Source: Massilia agilis (GTDB lineage Bacteria; Pseudomonadota; Gammaproteobacteria; Burkholderiales; Burkholderiaceae_D). Taken from it: 64,000 bases of DNA. Below are positions 29,510 to 40,919 of this stretch, in pieces (the stretch's first letter is position 1; each line of letters begins with the position of its first letter). The notes beneath the pieces are model-generated. The model did not search any database, had not been told where the DNA came from, and worked only from the letters and a program-made list of their open reading frames with translations. The stretch spans positions 434,001 to 498,000 of the forward strand of contig NZ_JANUHB010000003.1 in the NCBI RefSeq assembly GCF_024756255.1. The letters run 5' to 3'. A program made the translations under genes and the position numbers.

Positions 29510-32500
29510 ACCTGTCCGAACTGTGCATCCGGCGCCCGGTGATGGTGGTGCTGCTGTCGATCAGCCTGATCCTGGTCGGCATCCTGGCCTACGCCCACAT
29601 CCCGGTCGCGGCGCTGCCGAGCTATAACACGCCGGTCATCAACGTCAACGCCAACCTCGCCGGCGCCAGCCCCGAGACCATGGCCTCGTCGGTCGCGCTG
29701 CCGCTGGAGAAGGCGTTTTCGACGATCGCCGGCATCAACATGATCACCTCCACCAGCACCCAGGGGAATACCTCGCTGACGCTGGAGTTCGACACCTCGA
29801 TCGACGTCAACGCCGCCGCGGTGGACGTGCAGGCCGCGCTGCTCGGCGCGCAGCGCCAGCTGCCGCAGGAGATGACGGACGTGCCGTCCTACCGCAAGGT
29901 CAACCCGGCCGATGCGCCGGTGCTGTTCATGACGATGACCTCGCCGTCGATGAACCTGTCGGAGCTGGACGACTATGCCGAGAACCTGGTGGCGCCGGCC
30001 CTGTCCACGCTGCCCGGCGTGGCGCAGGTGTCGGTCAACGGCGGCAAGAAGTTCGCGGTGCGCGTGCGCGCCCGCACCGAGGAGATGAATGCCCGGAACA
30101 TCACGATGGACGAGCTGGCCACCGCCCTGCGCTCGGCCAACTCGAACACGCCGCTGGGCATCCTCGACGGCCCCGAGCAGAGCCTGACCATCCAAGGCAA
30201 CGCCCAGCTGCAGCACGCCGCCGACTTCGCCGACCTGATCATCGCCACCCGCAACGGCCAGCCGGTGCGCCTGAAGGACGTGGCCGACGTGCAGGACAGC
30301 TACCAGTCGGTGAAAGCGGCCGGCATGTACAACGGCGAGCGCTCGATCGTGTTGCTGCTGCAGCGCCAGCCCAACGCCAATACGGTGCAGGTGGTCGATG
30401 CGGTGCGCCAGCTCCTGCCGCGCTTCCAGTCGCAGCTGCCGTCGTCGATCAAGATCAACCTGGTCAACGACCGCTCGGTCTCGATCCGCGAGGCGATCCA
30501 CGACGTGAACATGACGCTGGCGCTGACCGTGGCGCTGGTGGTGCTGGTGATCTTCCTGTTCCTGCACCGCGTGGCCGCGACCTTCATCCCGGCCATCACG
30601 ATGCCGATTTCGCTGCTGGGCGCGCTGTCGCTGCTGTTCTGGCTCGGCTACAGCCTGGATAACATCTCGCTGCTGGGCATTACGCTGGCCGTGGGCCTGG
30701 TGGTGGACGACGCGATCGTGGTGCTGGAGAACATCGTGCGCCACATCGAGATGGGCAAGAAGCCGCTCAAGGCCGCGCTGGAAGGCTCGCGCGAGATGGG
30801 CTTTACCATCATCTCGATCTCGATCTCGCTGGTGGCGGTGTTCATCCCGATCTTCTTCATGCCGGGCGTGATCGGCCTGATGTTCCACGAGTTCGCCGTG
30901 ATCGTCGGCCTGTCGATCCTGGTGTCGGCCGTGGTCTCGCTCACGCTGGTGCCAATGCTGGCCTCGCGCCTGCTGCCGGCGCACAGCGGGCACGAGGAGC
31001 AGCAGCTGTCCGTGGTCGGCCGCTGGTTCGAGGCTGCCTTCAACAAGCTGCGCGACGGCTACGCGCGCACGCTCGACGTGGCGCTCGCACACCGCAACGT
31101 GGTGCTGCTGCTGGCGCTGGGCACCTTTGCGCTGACGGTGGTGCTGTACACGACCATCCCGAAAGGTTTCTTCCCCGAGGAAGACCTTGGCCAGATCCGC
31201 GTGACCACCGAGGCCGCCGAGGATATCTCGTCGCGCGGCCTGCTGGCGCTGCAGGAGAAGGTGGCGGCCATCATCCAGGCCGACCCCGCGGTGCAGGACG
31301 TGACCTCGTTCACGGGCGGCGGCAACGGCGGGCGCATGTTCCTGGTGCTGAAGCCGCGCAGCCAGCGCGACAAGATGCCGCAGGTGCTCGACCGCCTGCG
31401 CAAGCAGACACGCAAGGTGGCCGGCATCTCGGTGTACCTGGCGCCGGTGCAGAACCTGCAGCTGGGCGGGCGCCCGTCCAAGAGCCGCTACCAGTACACG
31501 CTGCAGAGCGTGTCCGGCGGCGAGATCAGCGGCTGGGCCAACCAGTTCATGGAGCGCATGCGCAACAACCCGATCTTCCGCGACGTGACCAGCGACGCCC
31601 AGAACAAGGGCCTGCAGGCCTCGCTCGACATCGACCGCGACAAGGCCAACCTCCTGGGCGTGCAGATGTCCGACGTGCGCTCGGCGCTGTACGCCGCGTT
31701 CGGCGAGCGCCAGGTCTCGACCATCTACTCGACCGCGGCCAGCTACTACGTGATCCTGGAAGCGGCCGACGCCGACCGCCAGTTCGACGACGCGATCGCG
31801 CGCATCTCGGTGCGCTCGAAGAACGGCCAGCTGGTGCAGCTGTCGTCGCTGGCGACGATCAAGCGTACCGTCGGCCCGCTGGCGGTCAACCACCAGGGCC
31901 AGCTGCAGGCGATCACGCTGTCGTTCAACCTGGCGCCGGACGTGCCGCTGGGCGACGCGACGAAAGCGATCGAAGAGATGGGCCGCGACATGAAGCTGCC
32001 GGCCTCGATCATCACCAAGTACGGCGGCGACGCTGCGGTGTTCCAGGATTCGCAGTCGAGCCAGCTGATCCTGATCCTGGCCGCCGTCGGCGTCATCTAC
32101 GTGCTGCTGGGCGTGCTGTACGAAAGCTTCATCCACCCGATCACGATCCTGGCCGGCCTGCCATCGGCCGCGGTGGGCGCGCTGCTTACCCTGCGCCTGT
32201 TCGGGCTGGACCTGACGATGATCGCCATCATCGGCATCCTGATGCTGATCGGGATCGTGAAGAAGAACGCGATCATGATGATCGACTTTGCGCTGGACGC
32301 GCAGCGTAACCAAGGGATGAAGCCGGCCGCGGCGATCCGCGAGGCCTGCGTGCTGCGCTTCAGGCCGATCCTGATGACGACCATGGCCGCGCTGATGGGC
32401 GCGCTGCCGATCGCGCTGGGCCTGGGCGCCGGCGCCGAGCTGCGCCAGCCGCTGGGCCTGGCCGTGTGCGGCGGCCTGATCTTCTCGCAGGTGATCACGC

Positions 32501-32631
32501 TGTACATCACGCCGGTGATCTACCTGTTCCTCGACCGCTACAGCGGGTCCGGCCCGATGACGGATGCGCAACTGGCAAAACTGGAACAGCCGGCGCCGCA
32601 GCCGCAGCCGGTCCTGCACGCGGCCGCGTGA
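29506..32631 (+). CDS. RND efflux transporter (MdtB/MdtC-like)
   Basis: A 1041-residue inner-membrane proton-driven pump. It starts MNLSELCIRRPVM with the first helix at residues 12-30, then two large periplasmic loops and twelve helices in total. The helix-4 segment GLVVDDAIVVLENI contains the paired Asp residues of the proton relay. The sequence style is closest to MdtB/MdtC of the multidrug HAE family. Only one pump gene is present and there is no outer-membrane channel gene beside it. Confidence 0.93.
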   Translation: MNLSELCIRRPVMVVLLSISLILVGILAYAHIPVAALPSYNTPVINVNANLAGASPETMASSVALPLEKAFSTIAGINMITSTSTQGNTSLTLEFDTSIDVNAAAVDVQAALLGAQRQLPQEMTDVPSYRKVNPADAPVLFMTMTSPSMNLSELDDYAENLVAPALSTLPGVAQVSVNGGKKFAVRVRARTEEMNARNITMDELATALRSANSNTPLGILDGPEQSLTIQGNAQLQHAADFADLIIATRNGQPVRLKDVADVQDSYQSVKAAGMYNGERSIVLLLQRQPNANTVQVVDAVRQLLPRFQSQLPSSIKINLVNDRSVSIREAIHDVNMTLALTVALVVLVIFLFLHRVAATFIPAITMPISLLGALSLLFWLGYSLDNISLLGITLAVGLVVDDAIVVLENIVRHIEMGKKPLKAALEGSREMGFTIISISISLVAVFIPIFFMPGVIGLMFHEFAVIVGLSILVSAVVSLTLVPMLASRLLPAHSGHEEQQLSVVGRWFEAAFNKLRDGYARTLDVALAHRNVVLLLALGTFALTVVLYTTIPKGFFPEEDLGQIRVTTEAAEDISSRGLLALQEKVAAIIQADPAVQDVTSFTGGGNGGRMFLVLKPRSQRDKMPQVLDRLRKQTRKVAGISVYLAPVQNLQLGGRPSKSRYQYTLQSVSGGEISGWANQFMERMRNNPIFRDVTSDAQNKGLQASLDIDRDKANLLGVQMSDVRSALYAAFGERQVSTIYSTAASYYVILEAADADRQFDDAIARISVRSKNGQLVQLSSLATIKRTVGPLAVNHQGQLQAITLSFNLAPDVPLGDATKAIEEMGRDMKLPASIITKYGGDAAVFQDSQSSQLILILAAVGVIYVLLGVLYESFIHPITILAGLPSAAVGALLTLRLFGLDLTMIAIIGILMLIGIVKKNAIMMIDFALDAQRNQGMKPAAAIREACVLRFRPILMTTMAALMGALPIALGLGAGAELRQPLGLAVCGGLIFSQVITLYITPVIYLFLDRYSGSGPMTDAQLAKLEQPAPQPQPVLHAAA

Positions 32632-32641
32632 GCCCGTGCCT

Positions 32642-32669
32642 GCCGCCCGTCCTTGTCGCGACGGGCGGC
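32642..32669 (+). other. Stem-loop downstream of the RND pump gene
   Basis: GCCGCCCGTC (32642-32651) pairs perfectly with GACGGGCGGC (32660-32669). No T-run follows. It may protect the mRNA end or support factor-dependent termination. Confidence 0.4.
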
Positions 32670-32795
32670 GCGCCGACACAAAACCGAAACAATCTGTAAC
32701 AGTGGTCAAGACCGACTGCCGGTAAGCTTTGCGCTGCAACACAGCCGTGCACGTACGGTCTAAACCGTATAGACTGCCGCATTGGCCGTGGCACC

Positions 32796-33713
32796 TTGTT
32801 TTCCGGCCCTTTACAGACTGTAACCATTTTGCGCGATCATTCCCATTTCTCCGTCGATAACGGCGATGTCTGCTCGCATTGCGGCCAGCCGCTGCGCCCG
32901 GCGCAGCCCAGCTACGGGGAGCGCCGCACCAGCCGCACGGGCCTGATCGTCACCATCCTGTTGCACCTGCTGCTGGTCGTGATCTACCTGTACCAGCCCA
33001 AGACCTTCCTCAAGCGCGTGGGGTCGGCCGGCCAGCCCGAGATCATGTACATCACCCCGGCCAAGCCCAAGCCGCAAGAACAGGCGCCGCGCAAGACGCC
33101 GAAGGTCACCAAGCCCAAGTCCGCGCCCGAGCGCGTGCAGGTGCAGCGCCTGCCCAACACCATCACGCTGCCGCAGGAAAAGCCGAAGCCGGTGGAGACG
33201 CCCAAGCCCGAGGCCAAGCGCGAGCCGATCCCCGAGAACATGGACATGCAGGCCTTCATCGAAGCGCGCCGCAAGCAGCGCGGGGCGCAGGCGCCGAGCA
33301 ATGCGACCGAGGAGAGCGACGACGCGCGCGGCATGCGCAATGCGCTGGCCAACATTGCCGCGGTCAACGGGCGTGGCTCGGACGACCGCAACGAGACCGG
33401 CGGGGTGTTCTCGGTCACCAACAAGACCTTTGCGAGCGCCACGGTCAAGTTCCGCGGCTGGAACCCCAACTTCAAGCGCCGCTGGCTGACGCAGGTGAAC
33501 GTGGAGCTGGGCAGCGAGCGCGACATCGAGACGGCGATCGTCAAGAAGATGATCGAGCTGATCCGCAAGGAAAAGACCGGCGATTTCGAGTGGGACTCGC
33601 ACCGCCTGAACCGGGTGGTGACGATGAGTGCACGGCCGCAGGATACCGAGGCGCTGATGGCCTTCCTGTACAAGGAAATGTTCCCGGATTACAAGCCGCC
33701 GAAGCAGAACTAG
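32796..33713 (+). CDS. Unknown TonB-like single-pass membrane protein
   Basis: A 305-residue frame without an ATG near its start; TTG at 32796 or TTG at 32829 (294 residues) are the candidates, neither with a good ribosome site. It begins with a short cytoplasmic part holding one CSHC pair (residues 26-29), a single hydrophobic helix (about 49-67), then a Pro/Lys-rich stretch (about 75-145, KPKPQEQAPRK) as in TonB or TolA, and a folded C-terminal domain (about 200-300) with an FRGWNPNFKRRW segment. The layout suggests an inner-membrane anchor spanning the periplasm. I do not recognise the family; no ExbB/ExbD genes are adjacent. Confidence 0.7.
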   Translation: MFSGPLQTVTILRDHSHFSVDNGDVCSHCGQPLRPAQPSYGERRTSRTGLIVTILLHLLLVVIYLYQPKTFLKRVGSAGQPEIMYITPAKPKPQEQAPRKTPKVTKPKSAPERVQVQRLPNTITLPQEKPKPVETPKPEAKREPIPENMDMQAFIEARRKQRGAQAPSNATEESDDARGMRNALANIAAVNGRGSDDRNETGGVFSVTNKTFASATVKFRGWNPNFKRRWLTQVNVELGSERDIETAIVKKMIELIRKEKTGDFEWDSHRLNRVVTMSARPQDTEALMAFLYKEMFPDYKPPKQN

Positions 33714-33731
33714 TACCGCTCACGCTTGATA

Positions 33732-33840
33732 CGTCGTCCCCGCGAAGGCGGGGACCCATAGACCCGTTGAATAATCGCGCCGCATTCTGGGCCGCGGGCA
33801 AGGATAGTCAGCATGGGTTCCCGCCTTCGCGGGAACGACG
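33732..33840. repeat. Family 1 palindromic intergenic repeat, copy 2
   Basis: A 109-base unit with arms CGTCGTCCCCGCGAAGGCGG and TCCCGCCTTCGCGGGAACGACG, same as at 21200 apart from a longer and unrelated middle. It lies between convergent genes. Confidence 0.85.
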
Positions 33841-33858
33841 TTTCGAAGGCTAACAATA

Positions 33859-33886
33859 AAAAAACCGCGCCTTGGCGCGGTTTTTT
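33859..33886. terminator. Bidirectional terminator between the TonB-like gene and hemB
   Basis: AAAAAACCGCGCC (33859-33871) pairs with GGCGCGGTTTTTT (33874-33886), giving T-runs on both strands. Confidence 0.88.
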
Positions 33887-33905
33887 GTTGCATCAAACGG
33901 TCCGA

Positions 33906-35665
<1,760 letters not shown>

Positions 35666-35710
35666 GTGGGGACGAAAGAACAACAAAATGGAGCTACACG
35701 GAAACAAGCT

Positions 35711-35720
35711 ATTGTACAAT
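35711..35720. promoter_or_regulatory. Palindromic -10-like element in the engB/cytochrome c4 divergent region
   Basis: ATTGTACAAT is a perfect palindrome and contains TACAAT on both strands, so it could supply the -10 for either gene. No clear -35 is seen on either side. Confidence 0.3.
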
Positions 35721-35818
35721 AAGGGGTTACTGACTGTTGCGACGCCTCGCGGGACGCCACGGCAAGGCCCATGCGCTGCTCAGGATTGCAGGTTTTTTGA
35801 CTCTATTAGGGTGCTTGA

Positions 35819-36484
35819 ATGAATCGTGTGTCGTTATCGTTTTTGAAATCGTTGGTGGTTGCATCCCTGGCTGTCTCCGGCTTTGCCTGCGCAGCAGACG
35901 CGCAGCATGCCGCCGCAGCCAAGGCCGACCCGGCCAAGGGTGCGACCCTGTTTGACTCGGGCGACGCGGCACGCGGCGTTCCGGCCTGCGCTTCCTGCCA
36001 CGGCGCCGGCGGCAACTCGGCCATCGCCACCAATCCGAAGATCGGCGGCCAGTTCGAGCAGTACGTGTACAAGCAGCTGGTGGACTTCACCACGCCGAAC
36101 CGCAACCAGGCCATCATGACGACCTACGCCAAGGCGCTGTCGGACGACGAGAAGAAAAACATCGCGGCCTACCTGGCAACCCAGAAGCCGACGGCCGGCG
36201 CAGCGCGCAACAAGGATAGCGTCGAGCTGGGCCGCAAGATCTACCGCGGCGGCATCGCCGACAAGGGCGTGGCCGCCTGCGCCAGCTGCCACGGCGCCAC
36301 CGGCAGCGGCATCCCCGCCAAGTACCCGCGCCTGGCTGGCCAGCACCAGGACTACACCGTGGCCCAGCTCGAAGCATTCAAGGCTGGCGCCCGCAACAAC
36401 AGCGTGGAAATGACCGCGCTGTCCAAGCGCCTGACCACCGACGAGATGAAGGCCGTGGCCGACTACGTCGCCGGCCTGAAGTAA
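35819..36484 (+). CDS. Diheme cytochrome c4
   Basis: A 221-residue periplasmic electron carrier with a signal peptide (cut near residue 25) and two c-type heme sites, CASCH at 57-61 and CASCH at 154-158, each in a similar half (PACASCHGAGG and AACASCHGATG). This two-domain layout is that of cytochrome c4, which passes electrons to terminal oxidases. It sits just before the ResB and ResC genes that attach heme to such proteins, and has its own terminator. Confidence 0.93.
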   Translation: MNRVSLSFLKSLVVASLAVSGFACAADAQHAAAAKADPAKGATLFDSGDAARGVPACASCHGAGGNSAIATNPKIGGQFEQYVYKQLVDFTTPNRNQAIMTTYAKALSDDEKKNIAAYLATQKPTAGAARNKDSVELGRKIYRGGIADKGVAACASCHGATGSGIPAKYPRLAGQHQDYTVAQLEAFKAGARNNSVEMTALSKRLTTDEMKAVADYVAGLK

Positions 36485-36505
36485 TAGCAACTCAGCGTAA
36501 ATCGA

Positions 36506-36536
36506 GGGGCAGCAGCGTAAGCTGGCTGCCCTTTTT
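36506..36536 (+). terminator. Terminator after cytochrome c4
   Basis: GGGCAGC (36507-36513) pairs with GCTGCCC (36525-36531), with an inner AGC/GCT pairing, followed by five T (36532-36536). Confidence 0.8.
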
Positions 36537-36583
36537 GCTGTATGCTCGCGTAGTCACGACGGGCAACTTGGATGTTTTAAAGA

Positions 36584-38671
36584 ATGAGTACCACTGGGAT
36601 TGAACTGAAAACGCGGCGCCGCGGCCTTGCCGAGACGGTCGAGCTGGTCTCGTCGATGCGTTTTGCGATCAGCCTGCTCGTGATCATCGCGATCGCGGCG
36701 ATCATCGGCACCGTGATGAAGCAGAACGAGCCGATGCCCAACTACATCAACCAGTTTGGGCCATTCTGGTACGAAATCTTCGGCCGCCTGGGCCTGTACG
36801 CGCTGTACTCGGCCTGGTGGTTCCTGGCGATCATGGCGGTGCTGATCGTCTCGACCGGCCTGTGCGTGTTGCGCAATACGCCCAAGATGCTGCACGACAT
36901 GCGCAGCTGGCGCGACAACGTGCGCGAGCAGTCGCTGCGCAACTTCCACCACAAGCTCGAGTGGAGCGCCGGGCAGGCGCCCGCCGCGCTGGCGCAGCAG
37001 GCGGCCGCGCGCCTGCAGCATGCCGGCTACGGCGTGAAGGTGGTGGAAAAGGATAACGGCCTGCTGGTCGCCGCCAAGAAGGGCGCGGGCAACAAGTTCG
37101 GCTATATCTTCGCGCACACCGCCATCATCATCATTTTGCTGGGCGGCATGCTCGACTCCGAACTGCCGATCCGCTTCCAGGAATGGTTCTTCGGCAAGAC
37201 GCCGTTCAACGGGAGCGGCGTGCTGATCTCCGACGTGCCGGCCAAGCACCGCCTCGGGCTGTCGAACCCCACGTTCCGCGGCAACACCTTGATCGCCGAA
37301 GGGCAGTCGAGCCAGACCGCGATCATCCCGCAGGCGTCCGGCGTGCTGCTGCAGGACCTGCCGTTCACGATCCAGCTGAACAAGTTCATCATCGATTTCT
37401 ACTCGACCGGCATGCCCAAGCTGTTCGCCAGCGAAGTGGTGATCCGCGATAACGAGACCGGCAAGACCTTCCCCGGCACGATCAAGGTCAACCAGCCGCT
37501 GATCTACAAGGGCGTGGCCATTTACCAGTCGAGCTTCGAGGACGGCGGCAGCAAGCTCAAGCTGACCGGCTACCCGATGGCGGGGCCGGATGCCAAGCCG
37601 TTCCAGCTGAACGGCGAAGTGGGCTCGTCCACCGACCTCAAGCGTGGCGACGTGTCGTATGCCGTGGAATGGTCGGGCTTCCGTCCGTTCAACGTCGAAA
37701 ACATGGGCAGCAACGATGCCCGCGCCGTGTCCAAGGGCAAGTCGCTGGAGGAACAGCTCGCCGCCAGCCTGGACAAGCATTCCGGCTCGGCCGGCAAGAA
37801 CGCCAACAACAAGGACCTGAAGAACGTGGGCCCGTCGGTGCAGTACAAGCTGCGCGACGCGACCGGGCAGGCGCGCGAGTTCATGAACTACATGCAGCCG
37901 GTCACGCTCGACGGCGCCGAGGTGTTCCTGTCCGGCGTGCGCGCCAACCCCGACGACAATTTCAGCTTCCTGCGCATCCCGGCCGACGACCAGCACACCG
38001 TGCACGAGTGGATGCTGCTGCGCGCCGCGCTGGCCGATCCGGCCCTGCGCGCCGAGGCAGCCCGGCGCTACGCCGCGCGCGCGATGTCCGGCGCCACGCC
38101 GGCCGGCCTGGCCGCGCAGCTGCAGGAATCGGCGCAGCGCTCGCTTGGCATCTTTGCCGGCGACGGCAGGCAGGGCGGTTTCGTGGCCGTCTCGCGCTTC
38201 CTGGAAAAGATTCCGCCGGCCGAGCAGGAGAAGGCCGCGACGATCTTCATGAAGATGCTCAACGGCACGATGTGGGAACTGTGGCAAGTTGCGCATGAGC
38301 ACAACGGCCTGGCGCCGGTCGAGGCCAGCGAGCAGCACGGCCGCTTCCTGCAACTGGCCACCAATGCGCTGTCGGACAGCTTCTTTTACGGCGCCCCTGT
38401 CTACCTGCAGCTGGACGACTTCGTCGAGGTGAAGGCGTCGGTGCTGCAGGTGACGCGCTCGCCGGGCAAGAAAGTGGTGTACCTCGGCTGCCTGCTGCTG
38501 GTGGCCGGCGTGTTCGCGATGTTCTACATCCGCGAGCGCCGCCTGTGGATCTGGATCCGCGGCGACAATGGCGGCAGCACGGCCCTGATGGCGATGAGCA
38601 CCCAGCGCAAGACGCTCGACTTTGAACGCGAGTTCGACGACCTGAAGACGAAGCTGCCACAATCGGCGTAA
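36584..38671 (+). CDS. resB: Cytochrome c biogenesis protein ResB (Ccs1)
   Basis: ResB with ResC forms the system II heme lyase, which exports heme and attaches it to CxxCH apocytochromes. The product is 695 residues with membrane helices near 28-48, 80-100 and 165-185, a large periplasmic domain, and a last helix around 630-650. Family-typical segments include MRFAISLLVIIAIAAIIGT. Only weak ribosome-binding sequence precedes the ATG. The ResC gene follows 29 bases later. Confidence 0.93.
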   Translation: MSTTGIELKTRRRGLAETVELVSSMRFAISLLVIIAIAAIIGTVMKQNEPMPNYINQFGPFWYEIFGRLGLYALYSAWWFLAIMAVLIVSTGLCVLRNTPKMLHDMRSWRDNVREQSLRNFHHKLEWSAGQAPAALAQQAAARLQHAGYGVKVVEKDNGLLVAAKKGAGNKFGYIFAHTAIIIILLGGMLDSELPIRFQEWFFGKTPFNGSGVLISDVPAKHRLGLSNPTFRGNTLIAEGQSSQTAIIPQASGVLLQDLPFTIQLNKFIIDFYSTGMPKLFASEVVIRDNETGKTFPGTIKVNQPLIYKGVAIYQSSFEDGGSKLKLTGYPMAGPDAKPFQLNGEVGSSTDLKRGDVSYAVEWSGFRPFNVENMGSNDARAVSKGKSLEEQLAASLDKHSGSAGKNANNKDLKNVGPSVQYKLRDATGQAREFMNYMQPVTLDGAEVFLSGVRANPDDNFSFLRIPADDQHTVHEWMLLRAALADPALRAEAARRYAARAMSGATPAGLAAQLQESAQRSLGIFAGDGRQGGFVAVSRFLEKIPPAEQEKAATIFMKMLNGTMWELWQVAHEHNGLAPVEASEQHGRFLQLATNALSDSFFYGAPVYLQLDDFVEVKASVLQVTRSPGKKVVYLGCLLLVAGVFAMFYIRERRLWIWIRGDNGGSTALMAMSTQRKTLDFEREFDDLKTKLPQSA

Positions 38672-38700
38672 GCTGTCGGTCGCGGACCCAGGAGAACAAG

Positions 38701-39858
38701 ATGGAAATTTCGCAAACCCAAGTGAGTACCTATACCCAGGAGCCGGGCTATTTCCGGCGCCTCAACGCCATTGACTGGCTCTACGGCATTGCGCTGCTCG
38801 CGGCGGCCGGCTTCGCGCTGCACCGCTACGGCGCCTACATGGACGTGTACGAGCAGGGCATCCTGCTGGCGGCCGCGCCCACGTTCGCCGCGCTGGGCTG
38901 GCACTGGAAGCCGGTGCGCTGGCTGATCCCGCTGGTGGCCCTGCTGGCGCTGGCCGCAATCGGCCTCTACGGCGGCGCGCTCGACGCTGCCAACCAGAAA
39001 TTCCTCCTCAAGTACATGCTGTCGAGCCAGTCCGCGATCCTGTGGATGAGCGCGCTGTTCGTGTTCTCGACCGGCTTCTACTGGCTGGGCCTGGCCGCCC
39101 GCTCGCCGTTCGGCTTTGCGGTCGGCTCCAAGCTGTGCTGGGCCGCCGTCGTGATCGGCTTTACCGGCATGATGGTGCGCTGGTACGAGTCCTACCTGAT
39201 CGGCAGCGACGTCGGCCACATCCCGGTCTCCAACCTGTACGAGGTGTTCATCCTGTTCTCGATGATCACCGCCATGTTCTACCTCTACTACGAGCAGCGC
39301 TACGGCACCGCCCAGCTCGGCCCGTTCGTGCTGCTGGTGATCGCGGCGGCGGTCGCATTCCTGCTCTGGTACACCGTCTCGCGCGATGCCGCCGAGATCC
39401 AGCCGCTGGTGCCTGCGCTGCAGAGCTGGTGGATGAAGATCCACGTGCCGGCCAACTTCATCGGCTACGGCACCTTTGCCCTGGCCGCCGGCGTGGGCGC
39501 GGCCTACCTGCTCAAGTCGCACGGCATCCTGGCCGACCGCCTGCCGTCGCTGGAGGTGCTGGACGACGTGATGTACAAGGCGATCTCGGTCGGCTTCGCG
39601 TTTTTCACCGTGGCCACCATCCTGGGCGCGCTGTGGGCGGCCGAGGCCTGGGGCGGCTACTGGTCGTGGGACCCGAAGGAGACCTGGGCCCTGATCGTCT
39701 GGCTCAACTACGCGGCCTGGCTGCACATGCGCCTGATGTCCGGGCTGCGCGGGCGCGCCGCGGCGTGGTGGGCGCTGGGCGGGCTGATCGTGACCACCTT
39801 CGCCTTCCTCGGCGTGAACATGTTCCTGTCGGGCCTGCATTCCTACGGCAAGCTCTGA
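38701..39858 (+). CDS. ccsB: Cytochrome c biogenesis protein ResC (CcsA/CcsB family)
   Basis: The channel partner of ResB: a 385-residue membrane protein with about eight helices. It has the tryptophan-rich heme-handling WWD signature (EAWGGYWSWDPKETWALIVWL) near residue 325 and conserved histidines in the flanking helices. CCAGGAGAACAAG precedes the ATG. Together with ResB and DsbD it supplies a complete system II maturation route. Confidence 0.94.
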   Translation: MEISQTQVSTYTQEPGYFRRLNAIDWLYGIALLAAAGFALHRYGAYMDVYEQGILLAAAPTFAALGWHWKPVRWLIPLVALLALAAIGLYGGALDAANQKFLLKYMLSSQSAILWMSALFVFSTGFYWLGLAARSPFGFAVGSKLCWAAVVIGFTGMMVRWYESYLIGSDVGHIPVSNLYEVFILFSMITAMFYLYYEQRYGTAQLGPFVLLVIAAAVAFLLWYTVSRDAAEIQPLVPALQSWWMKIHVPANFIGYGTFALAAGVGAAYLLKSHGILADRLPSLEVLDDVMYKAISVGFAFFTVATILGALWAAEAWGGYWSWDPKETWALIVWLNYAAWLHMRLMSGLRGRAAAWWALGGLIVTTFAFLGVNMFLSGLHSYGKL

Positions 39859-39942
39859 CGGGCCTGGCTGGCTTCCGGCACCACGGGCAAGAGTGGTGTA
39901 AAGTGAGCATTGTCCGTCCTGACAATGTTGCCGGAGCCAGCC

Positions 39943-40917
39943 ATGCTGATCAAACCTAGCCCGGGCGCGAGTGAGCCGCCCGCCTCAAGCATCACGCCGC
40001 GCGAGGTGTACGAAGGCCGGCGCGAATTCATTGCCCGCGTGGCCGCCACCGCCGTGGCCGGGACCTCGATCTGGGAAATGGCCAACCGCCAGGCTTTCGC
40101 GCAAGGCGCTACGGCGCGGCTGGCGGCCAGGGCCAACCCGGCATTCTCGACGTCCGAAAAGCAGACCGCGTTCAAGGACGCGACCAGCTACAACAACTTC
40201 TACGAATTCGGCACCGACAAGGGCGACCCGGCGCAAAACGCGCACACCCTGCGCACCCGGCCATGGACGGTCGCCATCGAAGGCGAGGTCAAGAAACCTT
40301 TGACCATCGATATCGACAGCCTGCTCAAGCTGGCGCCGCTGGAAGAGCGCGTGTACCGGCTGCGCTGCGTGGAAGGCTGGTCGATGGTGATCCCGTGGAT
40401 CGGCTATTCGCTGTCGAACCTTATCAAGCACGTCGAACCGCTGGGCAGCGCCAAGTACGTCGAATTCATCAGCCTGGCCGACCCCAAGCAGATGCCGGGC
40501 GTGCGCAGCGGCGTGCTCGACTGGCCGTACGTCGAGGGCCTGCGCATGGACGAGGCGATGCATCCGCTGGCCTTGCTGACCTTGGGCATGTACGGCCAGG
40601 TGCTGCCGAACCAGAACGGGGCGCCGGTGCGCGTGGTGCTGCCGTGGAAGTATGGCTTCAAGTCGGCCAAGTCGATCGTCAAGATCCGCTTCGTCAAGGA
40701 ACAGCCGCGCACCTCGTGGATGGTGGCCGGGCCGAATGAGTACGGCTTTTATTCCAACGTGAACCCGAATGTGGACCACCCGCGCTGGTCGCAGGCGAGC
40801 GAGCGGCGCATTGGCGAGGATGGATTCTTCAAGCCCAAGCGCAAGACGCTGATGTTCAACGGTTACAACGAAGTCGCCTCGCTGTACACCGGCATGGACC
40901 TGCGCAAGTTCTTCTGA
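39943..40917 (+). CDS. msrP: Methionine sulfoxide reductase catalytic subunit MsrP
   Basis: MsrP (YedY) is a periplasmic molybdopterin enzyme that repairs oxidised methionines in envelope proteins. The ATG at 39943, six bases after GGAG, gives 324 residues; earlier in-frame starts at 39910 and 39925 have no ribosome site. The twin-arginine signal is [10 protein letters not shown] (Arg26-Arg27). Cys142 in [10 protein letters not shown] is the molybdenum ligand position. MsrQ follows two bases later and supplies electrons. Confidence 0.95.
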   Translation: MLIKPSPGASEPPASSITPREVYEGRREFIARVAATAVAGTSIWEMANRQAFAQGATARLAARANPAFSTSEKQTAFKDATSYNNFYEFGTDKGDPAQNAHTLRTRPWTVAIEGEVKKPLTIDIDSLLKLAPLEERVYRLRCVEGWSMVIPWIGYSLSNLIKHVEPLGSAKYVEFISLADPKQMPGVRSGVLDWPYVEGLRMDEAMHPLALLTLGMYGQVLPNQNGAPVRVVLPWKYGFKSAKSIVKIRFVKEQPRTSWMVAGPNEYGFYSNVNPNVDHPRWSQASERRIGEDGFFKPKRKTLMFNGYNEVASLYTGMDLRKFF

Positions 40918-40919
40918 CG

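Noticed and set aside
28849-32742. A very long minus-strand open frame (1297 codons) opposite the RND pump
   Set aside because: It is the antisense shadow of a GC-rich gene; composition is Arg/His-rich without domains, and the plus strand encodes a clear RND pump.
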